Positions 1-12,717 of a stretch of DNA of 64,000 nucleotides are shown one piece after another. A model generated the notes under the pieces. It was not told the origin of the DNA, did no database searches, and saw only the letters and a program-made list of their open reading frames with translations. The DNA is from Chlamydomonas sphaeroides (Eukaryota > Chlorophyta > Chlorophyceae > Chlamydomonadales > Chlamydomonadaceae), in the NCBI GenBank assembly GCA_001662425.1, contig BDDC01000138.1, positions 1,338 through 65,337 of the forward strand, read 5' to 3'. Positions within the stretch are counted from its first letter, which is position 1; each line of letters starts with the position of its first letter. The position numbers were made by a program, and so were the translations under genes.

Positions 1-665
1 GACTACCGCTACGCACGGTACGCGCCGCTACGTGGGCGCGGGCATGGCGCGACCCAGCCAGTAAAACTGGGATGGACCTGCCGTGATGAGGCCCCGCGCG
101 CCGGCGCAGCCCAGCCATACACGCCACGCGCCGTCCGTCAGCGATGCCCCGCGGCTGCGCGCTGCCGAGCAGCAATACGTGACACACAGCAGTACCCGCA
201 GGGCTGGACGGGATTCCGTCCCTTGTCGTCCTTGGCATTCCAGGCTGCTGGCAAACGGGCCCTATCCAACAACATGGAACTTCCGTCCATCGTTCCACGA
301 TTATACTCGCAGACGCCCCAACCCAAACTGAGCAATCATAGCCCAACTCGACACGGACGCATGCGCGCGCACACGCGTCGTGCCACAGTGCTGCTGAGGC
401 CCTGGCTAACGCACGCTGCCGGATGTATGGCTCGACGCCCCGATCCCAAGTTAAGACACATTGCCCGGCACGCGCGTGACCCTGGCCGCAACGAACCCCG
501 ATTGACACCCAAGCAATAGCAGGCGAACAGTGCCTGCTCTGCGCCTCAGACCGTCATTGCGAGCACTACAAACATATCAACCAACATACCAGCTAGCTGG
601 CGAGCGGCGGTCGGCCAGCCGCTGCTCCCCTGCCTGCCTCCTGGCCGGATGTCACCCTCCTCTGC
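1..665. other. No gene recognised (array flank)
   Basis: Sequence downstream of the first array gene. Short open frames overlap in all phases without splice signals, conserved motifs or codon bias that would set one apart. I see no RNA gene and no telomeric repeat here. Confidence 0.5.
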
Positions 666-2288
666 CTACAAGCACTCCCAGGCGCTCAGCCAGTCCCATG
701 GCCCTTCGACAACCTCCGCGAACCTGCGCCATCTGCTGCGGCCCGCCGCCGCCGCCGCGCCGACACCGAGCGCGACGCCAGCGACGCTGCATGAAGGCCA
801 GGATGAGCCCCGAACAGCGGCGGCGGCAAGAACCGAGATCCCGCCACCGCTGCGAGGACGTCGCCGCCGCCGGCGTGGTAGTCCTTGGAGAGCCCCAGCG
901 CCAGGGCGGCGTCCATGGCGTCCGCGATGCCGTCCTGCACAACCGGCGGCGGCAGCCGCGCCGCCTCGGGAGGCGCTACCGCCACGGCCGCCGGCCAGCC
1001 GCAGGACCGAGTGGCGGCGGCAGCAAGCGGCAGCGCCGTCGGGAAAGGCGATTGCTGCTGCTCTTGCGCCGCTGTCACCGACATCATCAGCTGCTGCAGC
1101 TGGCCTAGCTGCTGCAGCTGCGCCTGCTGCATCTGACCCAGCTGCTACAGCATGGACAGCTGCGCCGCGCGCTGATCGTGGTGCGTCTGCAGAGCCGCCT
1201 GAGCCGCCGCCTTGCGCGACAGCTCCTGCTGCTGCCGCTCCCTGTCCTCGCGCAGCTGCTGCATCTGCTGCAGCACGGCCGGGTTGCTGAAGTAGGCAGG
1301 GCTGAAGGCGAACGCGTTGTGCGCAGCCGTGGCAGCCGAGGCGAGCGGTGCGCTTCTGTCGTCGGATGGTGTCGTGGCGGCGATGGCTGGGGCGGCTGGG
1401 GCTGCAGCAGAGCTGCTTGGTACCTGTAGCGGTCGGGAGCTGGCGACCAGCAGAGCCGACGAAGGGTTACTAGGCTGCTGCCAGCCCCGGCTGTCGTGAC
1501 TCCGTACGGTAGCCGAGCCGACGAAGGGGGCGGGGAAGTTGACGGCGCCGGGCTCGGGGCTGCCAAAGGGCGCTGCGAAGGAGGACGGCTGTGACTCTGG
1601 TGAGCAGGGCTGCTCGCAGCAGGAGCCGCTGAGGGTGCGCTCTATCTCTGCGAAGGGGCGCTTGAGGGAGGAGGTGGAGCTGGGGCCGGACTCTGCCGCG
1701 CCCAGGGAGCAGGAGCTGGGCTGCCGGGCCACAAGGAGGCCACCGGCGCTGCTGCAACCGTCCTTCGGTCCCACGCTGCGAGCCGTGCAGTTGGTTGAGA
1801 ACGGCGATGCTCGCGGTCGTGTCGGCAGCGCCGCGGGTTCCCCCTTGCTGCAGTCTGCAATAGCACCGCACACCACGCGCATGGTCATGAAAGGGATGGA
1901 TGATGTAAAGTGTAGACGCTTTGAGCGCCTGTGACTGTCGCGAGGTACGTAGATAGGTACCTATAGGTAGGGACACTGATGAGTAAGCGGGCCGCCGCCG
2001 CCGGCGGTCAACGTTACCTCTCTGGCAGGTCGCAGCAGTGCTTGAGTCTGGTGCTGCCAGCGTATCGCGCCGGCGGCGCTTACGCCGATGCTCTATGCAG
2101 AGCTCGAGGCAATGCTGCAAGGAGCCCGCCTGCGCAGCCATGTTCGCAAGCCTATCACCCAGACTGCTGCAGAGCAGCAGCTGGTTCCTGTAATTTGTCA
2201 TGAGGGTGTCGAGCGCATTCAGGCGCAGCACGCGGCGGCTACTGCTGTCTGCCGCAGTCTCGTGAGTTGCGGGGGAGCCTCCCTCCAT
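666..2288 (-). pseudogene. Array gene copy 1, Q-rich family, broken
   Basis: First of four paralogues. Exon 1 is 2018-2288 (ATG at 2288, donor GTAACG) and exon 2 begins at 1854 after TTGCAG. Exon 1 encodes the family helix, with a GDRLANMAAQAG core, followed by the basic cluster HRRKRRRRD, a likely nuclear signal. Exon 2 holds the family SSTSSLKRPFAE block, here with two extra residues (IE) from a 6-bp insertion, and the NAFAFSPAYFSNP and Q-rich blocks. A TAG at 1145-1147 replaces a CAG glutamine codon present in copies 2 and 4. Beyond it the frame still encodes the Q-rich tail and MDAALALGL down to 686, but the family tail EGPWDWL is in another frame ending at 666, so a frameshift has also occurred. 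A truncated product of about 326 residues could still be made. Function unknown. Confidence 0.7.
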
Positions 2289-5200
2289 GTCGAGGCTAGG
2301 TAAGGAGGAGAAAACCGCAAAGCAAGGCCCAGCCTTCTTTATCCCAGTCGGCGCGCGTCTTGGTATCCCGGTGCGTGCATGAACACTTTGCATACGACAG
2401 CCTGTGCAGTCAATAATGGGCATCACAGCATGCACAAACAACTAAACATTGCGGGTGCAATTTGCAGGTCTGTTAGGACGCGGCGCCGCCGTACGTCGAG
2501 GTGTTTGCCTCACGCACCTGTACAGGCCTGCATCGTGATATATGCAAGCCATCAGCAAATCTGTATTTGTGCGAAACTGTTGCGGGTCAACCCAAAAAGG
2601 CGGTGCACGACCGCGTCACGAGGGTTTACACGTACGGCTCGCTCACACGGTCCGCCCGTTGTCTGCTGGCGCTTGCGGCATTTTCAAGCTGCCCAACCAG
2701 TCACTTACCTCTATCGGGCTGCCATACCATAAACTGCTATACATATAAACACGGGGACTTAGGACACGCTTCACAATACAACGCAATACTCAACGCCGCG
2801 CGCCGCCATGAAGCAAGGAACGACGAGTAGTGAGCCAAATCGCGTTCCAGCAAGAACCAACGTCGGCTGCACATGACTGCCAGACTGCCACACCATGGAT
2901 GGCAGGTCGTTTCGGCGTTGTTAATTTAAGGCGTTCGGTCGTGCCGCAGCGACGTTGCTTGGGGCAGTGCGTGTTGGCACCTTGTGGCACATTGACACGT
3001 AGCGTGAAGGGGGCTGCCACGGTGGTCACGCGGTCATACGTGGGAGCGTCCAAACCGAAGCAGGCCGGAAGAGGCCAGTCCCGAAAACGCCAAAACAGGC
3101 GCGTGTGGCTGCTTTGAACGCCTGCCGTTTCCGCACTGCGCTGCCAGCACGATGCGCTGCCAGGGCACTCAGCCCCAGGTCGGTTGCCTAGGCTGGCCGG
3201 TTTGCTAACGGCGTAAAGCATGCGGGAAGACAGCACCACCAGGGGAGACCACACCCCTGAGCACCACCACTACTTGCGCTACGATCTACACAGCCGGTTC
3301 ACGATAGGGCAGAGTTACATGAGGCAATGTGCGCGCCTAGCTCGTCTGGGACGCACCCCCATCTTTTGTCCTTCCACCAGCACGCCGTCACTAGCATCTG
3401 GCGGATGTCACGCGGACACCCGGCCTCCCTTGCAGGTAGAAACAGCGCCGCCGCTGTTTTTATAGCGCCGCCGCCGCCAAGCCAGCCGCCAAGCCAGCCG
3501 CCAAGCCAGCCGCCAAGCCAGCCGCCAACCAGCCGCCACGTCAGCAGGCAGGGCTTGCACTGGACGCCAACATGGCATGTCATGACACAGTACGTTAATC
3601 GACAGAGTACAGCACGCTGCCTCCTGCACGCTGCCAGTCCAGCTCTTACTTATCAGGTGCCGAATGTGCGGAAAAGGTAGTGCTCGAGGTGGCAGGAGAA
3701 CTATCCGATATATAGCGCTGCGAGCGGCTGTCCGGATTCCTGGCACCGGCTGTGCGCCCGAGGTGCGCTGGCATGGGGATGGAGGTTTCCCCTAGGAGTG
3801 CGGCGCCCGGCGGGCAGTCGGCACTCCGGACCGTGCTGTGCCAAGGACGCGTTGTGTCATGACAGGCACCCAATCGTGGCGCACTGCTGCTGTTTGCCGC
3901 CACTAGAGGCCGAGCAGCCGTGACGTATCATAACACGCTGCCGCCGCTGCTGCCGCCGCGCGCCGCCTGCAGCGAGGAACCCCACAACCGGGCCCGGGCG
4001 CCGGCGCGCGGCTCAGCCCTACCCCTCCCGATGCTGCAAGTCCGGCAGCATGGTCAGCTTTCGACGGGTTGATTCCACCCGAAGTGGGAAGGTGCGAAGC
4101 CATGGTGCGCTAGGAGGACCTCCTGGGCTGTGCCGGAGCAGGCCCCTCCTGGGCCCCTCTTCTCAGTCGGCCCCGCCGCCGCACAATCTAGGGCCGCCCT
4201 CGCGCCATCGCCACTTGTCTTTCTTGGTTGCGGCCCTTGCCTCTCCACCCCTGCCATGCAGGGCTGCGCTTGTGACAGCTGGCAGGTACGCTAGTGGCTC
4301 GCTCCTGCCTGGCAACACGGCCCATGGCCACTCGGGCCCCTTGGGCTCGCTTTCGCTGCCCACTCAAGCGTGCAGTACAGCGGTTCGGTCAGGGGCAATT
4401 GGCAGGAGGCCGCAGGCCCGCGCTATCGCCGCGCGTGCCGCCTGACCAGCAGGCAGTACCCGCTTCCGCCGCCAACGCAGCACGCAACGGACGGCCCTCC
4501 TGGCACCCATCGCCGCGACGCAACCGCTTGCCGACGCTGAGGAGGGGCGGCCGCACTCGCCGCGGCCGCCGCCGCCAGCACGGCCGCCGCCCGGCTGAGC
4601 GCCAAGCAAGCGCCCAAGGAGCGGCCTCCCGGTATGGAGGTTTTGCAGGGTAACACGAGCGAGGTCTTGAGGCAACACACCCTCTCCCGGCTCTCGACTC
4701 TCTGACGTGATCCAGCTGGATGACTTGGATGCGGCACTAGCATACGGGGGCCGGCTTACAGAGCGCCGCAGCTGCGCTCACCTCAGTCCCTTCTGAGCGC
4801 ACAGTCCGCACGTCCCCATCTCGCGTGCCGCCGGCTCCCGCGCCTGCGCCCCACGTGCTATGCCCCGCGCCAGCTTGCCGCGCGCTCGCCTCCCTCCCCG
4901 TCGGTCGATGCCCCTGGACAGACACGGCACATCCATGCCCCGCCCTCGCAGCACTCCCGTACGCACAGCCCCCACCGAGCGAGCGAACACGCCACAGCTC
5001 AGCTGACGCGCGAAACAGGAAACCGTCGATACCGTCAAGGCGGCTGCCTCATTACTGGCCACACGGCGCCGTACAGCAACGCTGTCCCAGCACCAGCGCC
5101 CAATACCCCTGAGCCCCGTCAACTGCTGGCAGGTCCTGCAGGACATGGCGGCCGCCACGCGCCTGAGTCACCCCGGCCCGGCCCAACCAACCAACGACCG

Positions 5201-6596
5201 CATATGCTACCATCGCTACGTACTTGGGAGGTTCTCGCTGCAGCTGGCCGGTCGCACGCTTGCCGTACGGCCCGTCCAACTTGGAGCATGCGCGCACCCG
5301 GGCGGCATTCCGTCGCAGCTTGCGCAATCCCCAATGTCTGTCCGAGTATGTGCGCACGCACAGGGGTGCATGCATGACGACGACGGACACAGCATACGGC
5401 GCTAGCTCACACGTTCCAGTATGACAATGCAAGGCAAGGCAGCCCGCGCGTTCTAACGCACGACCGCTGCCGCCGCACGCAAGACAGTTAGTTGAAGTTC
5501 TCATCAGCGCCAGACCACCCATACCCCGGGGCGTGCTGTGCCGCGTGTGGGGTTCTGTTCTACCTAACACTGGAACACACAGGCGCCTGCTGCTGATGCG
5601 CTTATCACAACACCATCGGTTGTGCCACATGGCTAAGAGGCTCGTCCGGGCCTGCCTCCACCGCCAAGCCGTCACACAACTGCACCGTTGGACAGGGTGT
5701 GGTACCGGACACACATGCACACACAAACAACAGACAATACTGGCTACCTGGTCTCAAGCCAACTTGGAAACTCCAGCAGCGACAGCGCAACGCGCACATG
5801 CCTCCGCGCTGCAGCCGATGCAGCAGCCGGGTACACATACGTCTGTCCCAGTACAGCCAACACGTGCTGGCACAACGCTTGCTCAAAAAGCAGCCTGCCG
5901 GGTTGCGCTCGAGGGGCGCAGCCTGGCACAGCATGCATGTCGCGGCCTCCCGAGTACGACAGTACGACAGCGCAGAATACGACAGCGCACAGGGACCTGT
6001 GGAGACTCGGACGAACGGGGGAACGCTTTGCCGGGGCGCAGCGCACTATGGAAGCGTACCCGCCGCCACCCTATCCACAGGAACCGCAGAGCCATGCCTC
6101 CCAGGGGCATGCCTGCCTCCGCGAGCCATCGTCAGTCTCCGCAACAACGAGCCCGCCTCCAGGTGTTCCACCGCAGCATCAGCAGCAGGGCGCGCTCGGT
6201 CAGGGGCTGGGCACCATTGACTACCGCGCGCTGGCCGGCACCGCACCGAGGGATGGGCCAGGGACCAGGGGCCGCCCAGCCATCCTGCCCCTACGTGGCT
6301 AGCTGCCGACGTCCCCAGCAGCGCAAGCTTTCACAGTGTGCTCACATTGAAGAAACGCGTTTGGAGTATCTGCAAGTTCTGACGAACCGCACACTAGTGA
6401 CACCAGCGACACGCACGGATCGCACACTAGCGACACAACCAACCAACCAACATGGCACTCTCCGACCACAACCCCCAATACCGGGCACACTGCACATGCG
6501 TGCACCCCTCGACTTTTCTATTGGCATACTTGCCTCCAGGGCCTTCAATCCGTAGCTGGCGGCCTGCTCCGACCATACATGCCCAGGCTCTAAGCA
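2289..6596. other. Gene-poor spacer 1 of the array
   Basis: About 4.3 kb between copies 1 and 2. It holds a 12-bp minisatellite at 3481-3528 and TATA-like stretches near 2538 and 2739 that could serve copy 1 on the minus strand. The long plus-strand open frame at 5533-6555 has no recognisable domain and overlaps other equally open frames. A proline/glutamine-rich frame from an ATG at 6048 to 6302 is the only piece that looks possibly coding. I see no transposase or reverse-transcriptase motif. Confidence 0.4.
3481..3528. repeat. 12-bp minisatellite, 4 copies
   Basis: Four exact consecutive copies of GCCAGCCGCCAA, followed by a degenerate partial copy. It lies in the spacer about 1.2 kb upstream of the copy 1 start. 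Confidence 0.9.
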
Positions 6597-8064
6597 CTAC
6601 TCCCAGGAGCTCAGCCACTCCCAGGGCCCTTCGACAACCTCCGCGGCCGTCACAAGGGACGCGCTGCCAATGCAGGCGGCGTCCTGTGGGGCGCCGCACG
6701 CTTGGAGCATGCCCGACGTCGCCAAGCCACCGCCGCCGACGTGGCAGTCCTCCAGGAGGCCCAGCGCCAGGGCTGCGTCCATGGCAGCTGCCTCAGCCGG
6801 ATCGTCACCGGCGACTGCGCTGACGAGGTCAACCGGCGGCGCCAGCGAGGGCAGGCGTGCCACATTGACGGGCCCTGCCAGCGGCGCAACGCAGGTCTGC
6901 GGGCTTTCCAGCCGTTGCGTCGCTGCCACCGACATCGTCAGCTGCTGCAGCTGGCCTAGCTGCTGCAGCTGCGCCTGCTGCATCTGACCCAGCTGCTGCA
7001 GCATCGACAGCTGCGCCGCGCGCTGATCGTGGTGCGTCTGCAGAGCCGCCTGAGCCGCCGCCTTGCGCGACAGCTCCTGCTGCTGCCGCTCCCTGTCCTC
7101 GCGCAGCTGCTGCATCTGCTGCAGCACGGCCGGGTTGCTGAAGTAGGCAGGGCTGAAGGCGAACGCGTTGTGCGCAGCCGTGGCAGCCGAGGCGAGCGGC
7201 ACACTGCTGGCAGGAGGTGGCGGAGCGGCGGCGGGGGCTGCAAAGCTGCCCAGCGCCTGCGGCGATTGCGCGCTGCCAGCGGCCAGGGAAGTTGACCGCG
7301 GCCGGGACAGCCGGCCGCGGCGGCTGCTGCGGCTGTGCGTTAACCCCTCCGCATCAGTGCCTGACGCGGGGGAGGTCACGGCGCCAGGCTCAGGGCTGCC
7401 AAAGGCTGCTGCCAAGGACGGCTGTGAAGCCGGCGAGGAGGGCTGCTCGCAGCAGGAGCCGCTGAGGGTGCGCTCGGCGAAGGGGCGCTTGAGGGAGGAG
7501 GTGGAGCTGGGGCCGGACTCTGCCGCGCCCAGGGAGCAGGAGCTGGGCTGACGGGCGACGGGGAGGCCACCGGCGCTGCCGCAGACGTCCCAGTGCGGCA
7601 GCGAGGAACGGGCGGCCGACACCTGAAGTGGCGGTGCAGGCGGCTGTGCTGGCAGCGCCGCGGGCGGTAGGGGGATGACCTCTACAGTATTAACGCAGAT
7701 GGGGGCATAAGCGGAAGGAGAGGGACGCACGTGGGAGGTGGTCAGACATGTGGGAGAATGGTGGGGCCCTACGTTGCAGCGCTACATCCGATCCCTGCGC
7801 GTCCCAGAGTCCCATATTACCGGTGCGGCTCGGCGATGTAAACACATCCCTGTGTGGTCCTGCAGCCGCCGACATCATCGTGTCGCACCGCGGCCGCTTT
7901 TGATTGCGCTGCAAGCACAGCTCTAGGCATTGTTGCAACGTGCCCGCCTGGGCTGTCATGGTCGCCAGCCGGTCCCCCAGCAGGGCAGCGCAATGAAGCT
8001 GCGTCTGGTAGGTGTCGATGAGGGCGCTCAGTACAGCCAAGCGCTGTAAGCGAGCTGAGTCCAT
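6597..8064 (-). CDS. Array gene copy 2, Q-rich nuclear-type protein
   Basis: The cleanest member of the family. Exon 1 is 7821-8064 and exon 2 is 6597-7681, joined in phase across a 139-bp GT-AG intron, giving about 442 residues. No ATG lies upstream in the open frame, which supports the start at 8064. Order of parts: helix with LGDRLATMTAQAG and a cysteine/leucine pattern (roughly residues 5-55); basic KRPRCD; a Ser/Pro-rich linker with the SSTSSLKRPFAERTLSG block; NAFAFSPAYFSNP; a charged coiled coil REDRERQQQELSRKAAAQ; tandem LQQLGQ(M/L)QQ repeats; MDAALALGLLED; and a tryptophan-rich tail EGPWEWLSSWE before TAG. I do not recognise the family. The basic patch, coiled coil and Q-rich segment suggest a nuclear regulatory or scaffold protein, which is inference. 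Copies 2 and 4 are the most alike. Confidence 0.75.
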
Positions 8065-11000
8065 AGCACGCCGGGATGGGTCAGCGTTGAAGGATGTCAA
8101 TTGTCGCGGTGACAGCAACGGTCGAACCGAAACTGCGTTCTTCACGGGTATGCGTTACAACGACAGGTTGCAAGTGTCGAGAATACATGTATTGCAGTTT
8201 GTCTGAGTTGATAGCACACAGCGGACAACCTCGGCATCAGGACGCAGGAGCGCTGCGTCAATCAAACGCGCAACATAAAAAGGGTTACCCGTTACCATGA
8301 TCCAACCCACCGGAGCGTGCTTCGACCAGCATTTCAACATGTCTTGTGCATGCACACTTGTAGTTGTATATTACAAAGTGTCGGAAACGATCGCTCGGTA
8401 GTACAGCGAACTTAGAAACCACATTGGTGCTCCTGCAACAAGAGCTCATCATCACCATGCAACTAACAAGTGGTAAATAGCTCGATCACATTTCTGAGAA
8501 ACCCCTGCACATCCTAACGCATATTGGTGCCCGCCCTGCGTGCGTTCCTGGGCCTTACGCAACCCGCACACACTGCGGCTACCACATGTCACCTTGAGTT
8601 GTGACGCATCGACAGTGCTTACTGACTGGGCACCTGGTCGCGACGATGCGGTGTCATGTACTGCGTCTGACCCAAGCCTATGAGCCCGGTCCTCCTGCAG
8701 ACATCGACAGAGCATGAGGGCACAAATATGTAGTTGCACACGCGCACTTGATCGCAGTTCCCATCTCCCCCGTCCGGCTGGTTCCGGCCCTCGCCAGTTG
8801 CTCGGGCGTGCTCCCAGTTTACCGAGGCGCAGCAGCGCGTGCGCAGCTGCAGAGTTTTCCAATGGAAGAGCATCCTTTCTGAACTGGCTGTCAGCATGAG
8901 ATCCGCCTTTGCGCTGGTGCCCCCGGGGAGGACATGGTTGCGACCCCCGCCCTCCCGCTGCATGGCTGCAACCGTGCGAGTGGCCACCCACCCGCTCAAC
9001 CAACGCCCAGCACGCATCAACCCTCCCAGTGGCGTCTCATCTGGACAATCCTGGTCGAATGCAGGCCAAGCTGTACGCCCCAGGCTGCAGTTGTCTCGCG
9101 GTGCCTGGAGGGCAGGCAGGTCGTCCAGGGCCATGACCACAGCCGTCGCCTACCTAACAGTCGGCGGCAACGCGGCTGCACATTGGCCACCATGGACGCA
9201 GCGATGGCCCAAGCGTCCGCGATGCCTGGAGCATTGTGGTTGGGGCTGATGCGCTCGGCTGGAGACAGCGCGGTGAGGACTGCTGTGGACATCGCGTGCT
9301 GCGGCGGAAGTTGTGATTTTCTCTCGCCGGGCGCATGCCTACAACCAGTAAGATGAGCTACTAGTGTGCATTTACCTTATCAGCAGCGGTTGTAGTGTCA
9401 GCGCTGGCGTGCACCATTCACCCTGCCTTAGTGGCCAGCTCCGTCTTCGACGCGCGCATTCGCGCGTCTGGCGCGCTGTGTCGAGCCAATCGGGCAGGAC
9501 CGTCTGCTGCAGCCCTGTGGAACCAGGTATGGGGTTGTGACTGCAAATGGTAGAGCTCAAGCTGCTAGGACGCTATTAGCTGCCTTCGGTAAGTCTTCAA
9601 ATATGCTTCGGCTCGGCGCGATTCAACATACAGCGCCAGTACTGGCATAAAGGGCGAGCGGCGTCTGACACGGACCCAACGAACCCTAACGCCTGACGGT
9701 CATCAGGACACATGTGACTGCATGGCCGTGAGGATCATCCCAAGTTCCCAACCCCGCCCACGCGCAGCCGCGAGCGGAGGAACCTGTACTGCGAGGGAGG
9801 TCTGGGAGGGCATGTGGGGAGCCTCGCATGGCGTACGTTGAAAGATTGAAACCAAGAGAGATGTGGGGTGGTTCGGCCTACGGTTTGGTCGTGCCGTGTG
9901 CCGCTCGGCATTAGTGGGCAAGGCCTGCAACCAGCCCTTTTAATTTGAGGACCAGTGGGGAAGTCATTGGAGGGTATTTGGGAAAAGCCGGCGCCCTAGC
10001 CTGGTGCGCTTCAATCCGGGAAGGGCGGCGCGCCGCATCGTGCTAAGCCGCTCAACAGCTCTGAGCCCTGCTCAACTCGCTGCTCGATACCATGCATGCC
10101 GTATCGTGTCAGGTCGGGGCCTGTGGCGCACGCACATGGTATGGTGGCTTCGTTATATAAGGTAGGGCTCCGCTGGTGGGTTACAACACGGTTACGAACC
10201 GGCCTGCCAGCACCCAGTCGCCAGTGCTCGCAGCTCGCGGCATCCATCCACCAAACACAACAACGTAATCACCATTGCTGCAAGTCAAAAGGAGCATTAC
10301 TTAGACACCGGATCGTGAGCGCTGTGAGGCGGCCCAGAGCCCTGACGGTGCGCGGCGTCTCGAAAGGTTACGAGGTATTGTGGCATACGAGGGCGGCAAG
10401 CACGCCGAAGCAGCGTCCCACGGTTACCCTGAAAGTGGTAAGGCTACTGACCAGCGACACATCCAGGCACGACAACGCATGCTGTAAGATACGCTGCGTG
10501 ATACGGCAAGCTGGGCCAGCAGCCATCATGCAATTCAAAGCGCCCGCACACAACGTACGCGCCACAGCCGAGATAGCCGGCGTCACCAGCAAAACATCTA
10601 CGCCACAACCAACCGTACCAAATCATTCGTATCTACAAGCATGTACACAGAGTCCGTACGCATATGTTGTACGTTTTTGCGCTGGCCCTGGGGCACCCGC
10701 AGCATTGGAGCCCCAGAGGGGCACTTGCGAGCGCAAGGCGCATTACACACACCTATTTGTGAACACACGGGGGCCGGGGTCAACACAACACCGACCCGCG
10801 AGGGGTATGCATGCATGTGCGCACCCCAGCGAGCACGCCAGCGCCCACCCCAGCGCCCACCCCAGCCAACACGCCAGCCAACACGCCAGCCAACACGCCA
10901 GCCAACACGCCAGCCAACACGCCAGCGAGCACGGCACCACTGCAGGGGGCTATGCCGCTGCGCGACGGGGGCTATGCCCCAAACGGCGTTGCGTGCAGCA

Positions 11001-12717
11001 GGGAAGTAGCGTCGGGTAGGCAGGCCATGTAAAAAGCTCATATTAGGCGCCCTCGGCTCTGTCCGAAGCTACCTGCATACTATCATACAGCACCGCTGCA
11101 CCGGAAGGGGGCTCGCCTGGCACATTAGCCTAGGAGCCATGCCCTGCCGCCACTACACCTCACCCCGCGCGCAACGAAATATTGAAATGGCCACCAAGCG
11201 GTCGACCTGCCGAGCTGCAGTACACAGACGACTACTCTCACGCGGCGCATTCCGGTAGCTAGCAACCGAATCCGAGGCGAGCGGCCCGGCCCCTTCGACA
11301 ACTGCCACCTCCTGCGCCGCGGGGACAGCCGCGGGTATCGGGCCGTGCCGCCGCAGGACCCGCGCTGTCTAGGCAAGAAGCAGCACGCGGCTCTTGCATC
11401 AGCGCACAGAAAGCGGTGGCCAGTCTCCTGTAGCAACCCTGTAGCACGGTACACCGCGCGCGTGCTCAGTGACCCCGCGCGCGGCGCCGGGAAGGACGGT
11501 GTTCGACGCCTGGCAGCAGCGCCGCGGCGCAGCCCGCGCACAGCCGCACCGGCCGCTAGCGAAAGAGCTGTGCCAACTCGACAGTTGGCACTGTGCGCAC
11601 GCCACCTGCAACGCGCAGCCGCAGCAGCGTCCGTCGACGCGATGCAAGCGGAGCCAAGCCCCGACACCGCTCGACACATCCCCGTCTGTGGCAAAAGTGG
11701 CCCCGTCACAATCGAAGCCCCGTCACACACCAAGCTGCCTGCCTCTCGATCCTGTACACACACGGCAGCCAGCCACACACAAACACACACCCCACAAGAC
11801 CTTTCGCTCCGGCTCGTGCACTCAGCAGCCCAGCAGCGCGCGGCACAGGAGCAATTCCTTAACCAAGCCCAGCGGCACTCAGCCCCGCCCCCGGCCTTGC
11901 GCACAGCCCCGCAGCTGACTGCTGGGGTCAGAAACGCCAGGGAGGGCCAGGGAGGGGCGCCGCCCACGCGCTGTCCCTCCCAGCAACGAGCGCGCACTGC
12001 AGCGCGCCTTCGCCGCCAGTTGTGGCCCACCGCCGCCCCAAGCGACGGCAGGACGTCCGGCCGGCCTGGCGCGCGCCACCGCACGCGGCAACCCCACCCG
12101 GCGACGGCAATCCGCGAGCACGCACGTGCAGCATAGCGCGCCGTTCGTCTGTACTAGTGCCACTGCGTACTGACATCGAGCGTCCGTAATGAGCTTTCAT
12201 CCCATTCATTTCAACTGACGCGCCAAGCCCACCGCGCGCGCCACCGACCGACCCTGACCGACTGCAGGAAGCAGCCAGCAGCCCCATGTCGGTAGCCTGC
12301 TGGGTGCAGCCTGCTGGGTGCGCAGCTGCCGGACGTTGCCGCACGCGCCGTATTGGGGCCACCGAGTCCCATCGGCCTAGCAATCATGCCCACAGACACA
12401 GAAACCCGTTCACATTTAGTCAAGTCCGTCAGGCTTGCGGCACGCAGTTCAGCGCACGCGGCCCCTGCGAGCGAGCTGGGCCTTGACGAGGCCTGGCGCA
12501 AATGCTCCCTAGTGAGGCGCTAGGCCGTGCTCGCTACCGACGTGGCCGACTAAACGCACGTGCAGCCGTTCAGCTAACCCACTGGATGCCACTGCAGGAG
12601 TCCCGCCACCGGCGCCGGCGGCGACTTCCACAACGGCGGCGGCGGCGACGGCAGCGGCAGCGGCCTGGTGTCCGCGGCAGCAGCGACCGGCGAGCCGCTG
12701 CCGCGGTCGCTACCATC
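8065..12717. other. Gene-poor spacer 2 of the array
   Basis: About 4.65 kb between copies 2 and 3. It contains a 12-bp minisatellite at 10863-10922 and CA-rich stretches near 11755-11800. Open frames on both strands overlap and show no domain or splice pattern. A phrase near 9190 (ATGGACGCAGCGATGGC) loosely resembles the MDAAL codons of the array genes, but in the opposite orientation and without flanking similarity. Confidence 0.4.
10863..10922. repeat. 12-bp minisatellite, 5 copies
   Basis: Five exact copies of CAGCCAACACGC, preceded by related CAGCGCCCACCC units from about 10838. The unit shares its CCAGCC core with the minisatellite at 3481. Confidence 0.9.

Noticed and set aside
1145..1147. 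TAG read as glutamine through an altered genetic code, as in some ulvophyte algae
   Set aside because: TAG is a normal terminator for eL19, SSU72, the PhoD-like gene and array copy 2 in this same window.
3481..3528. CRISPR-like repeat array
   Set aside because: Units are contiguous with no spacers, and the genome is eukaryotic; this is a minisatellite.
5533..6555. 340-codon plus-strand open frame
   Set aside because: No domain, no splice context and overlapping open frames in other phases; composition looks like random GC-rich sequence.
9185..9245. Decayed inverted copy of the array gene C-terminus
   Set aside because: Only the MDAA-like phrase matches; flanking residues do not.
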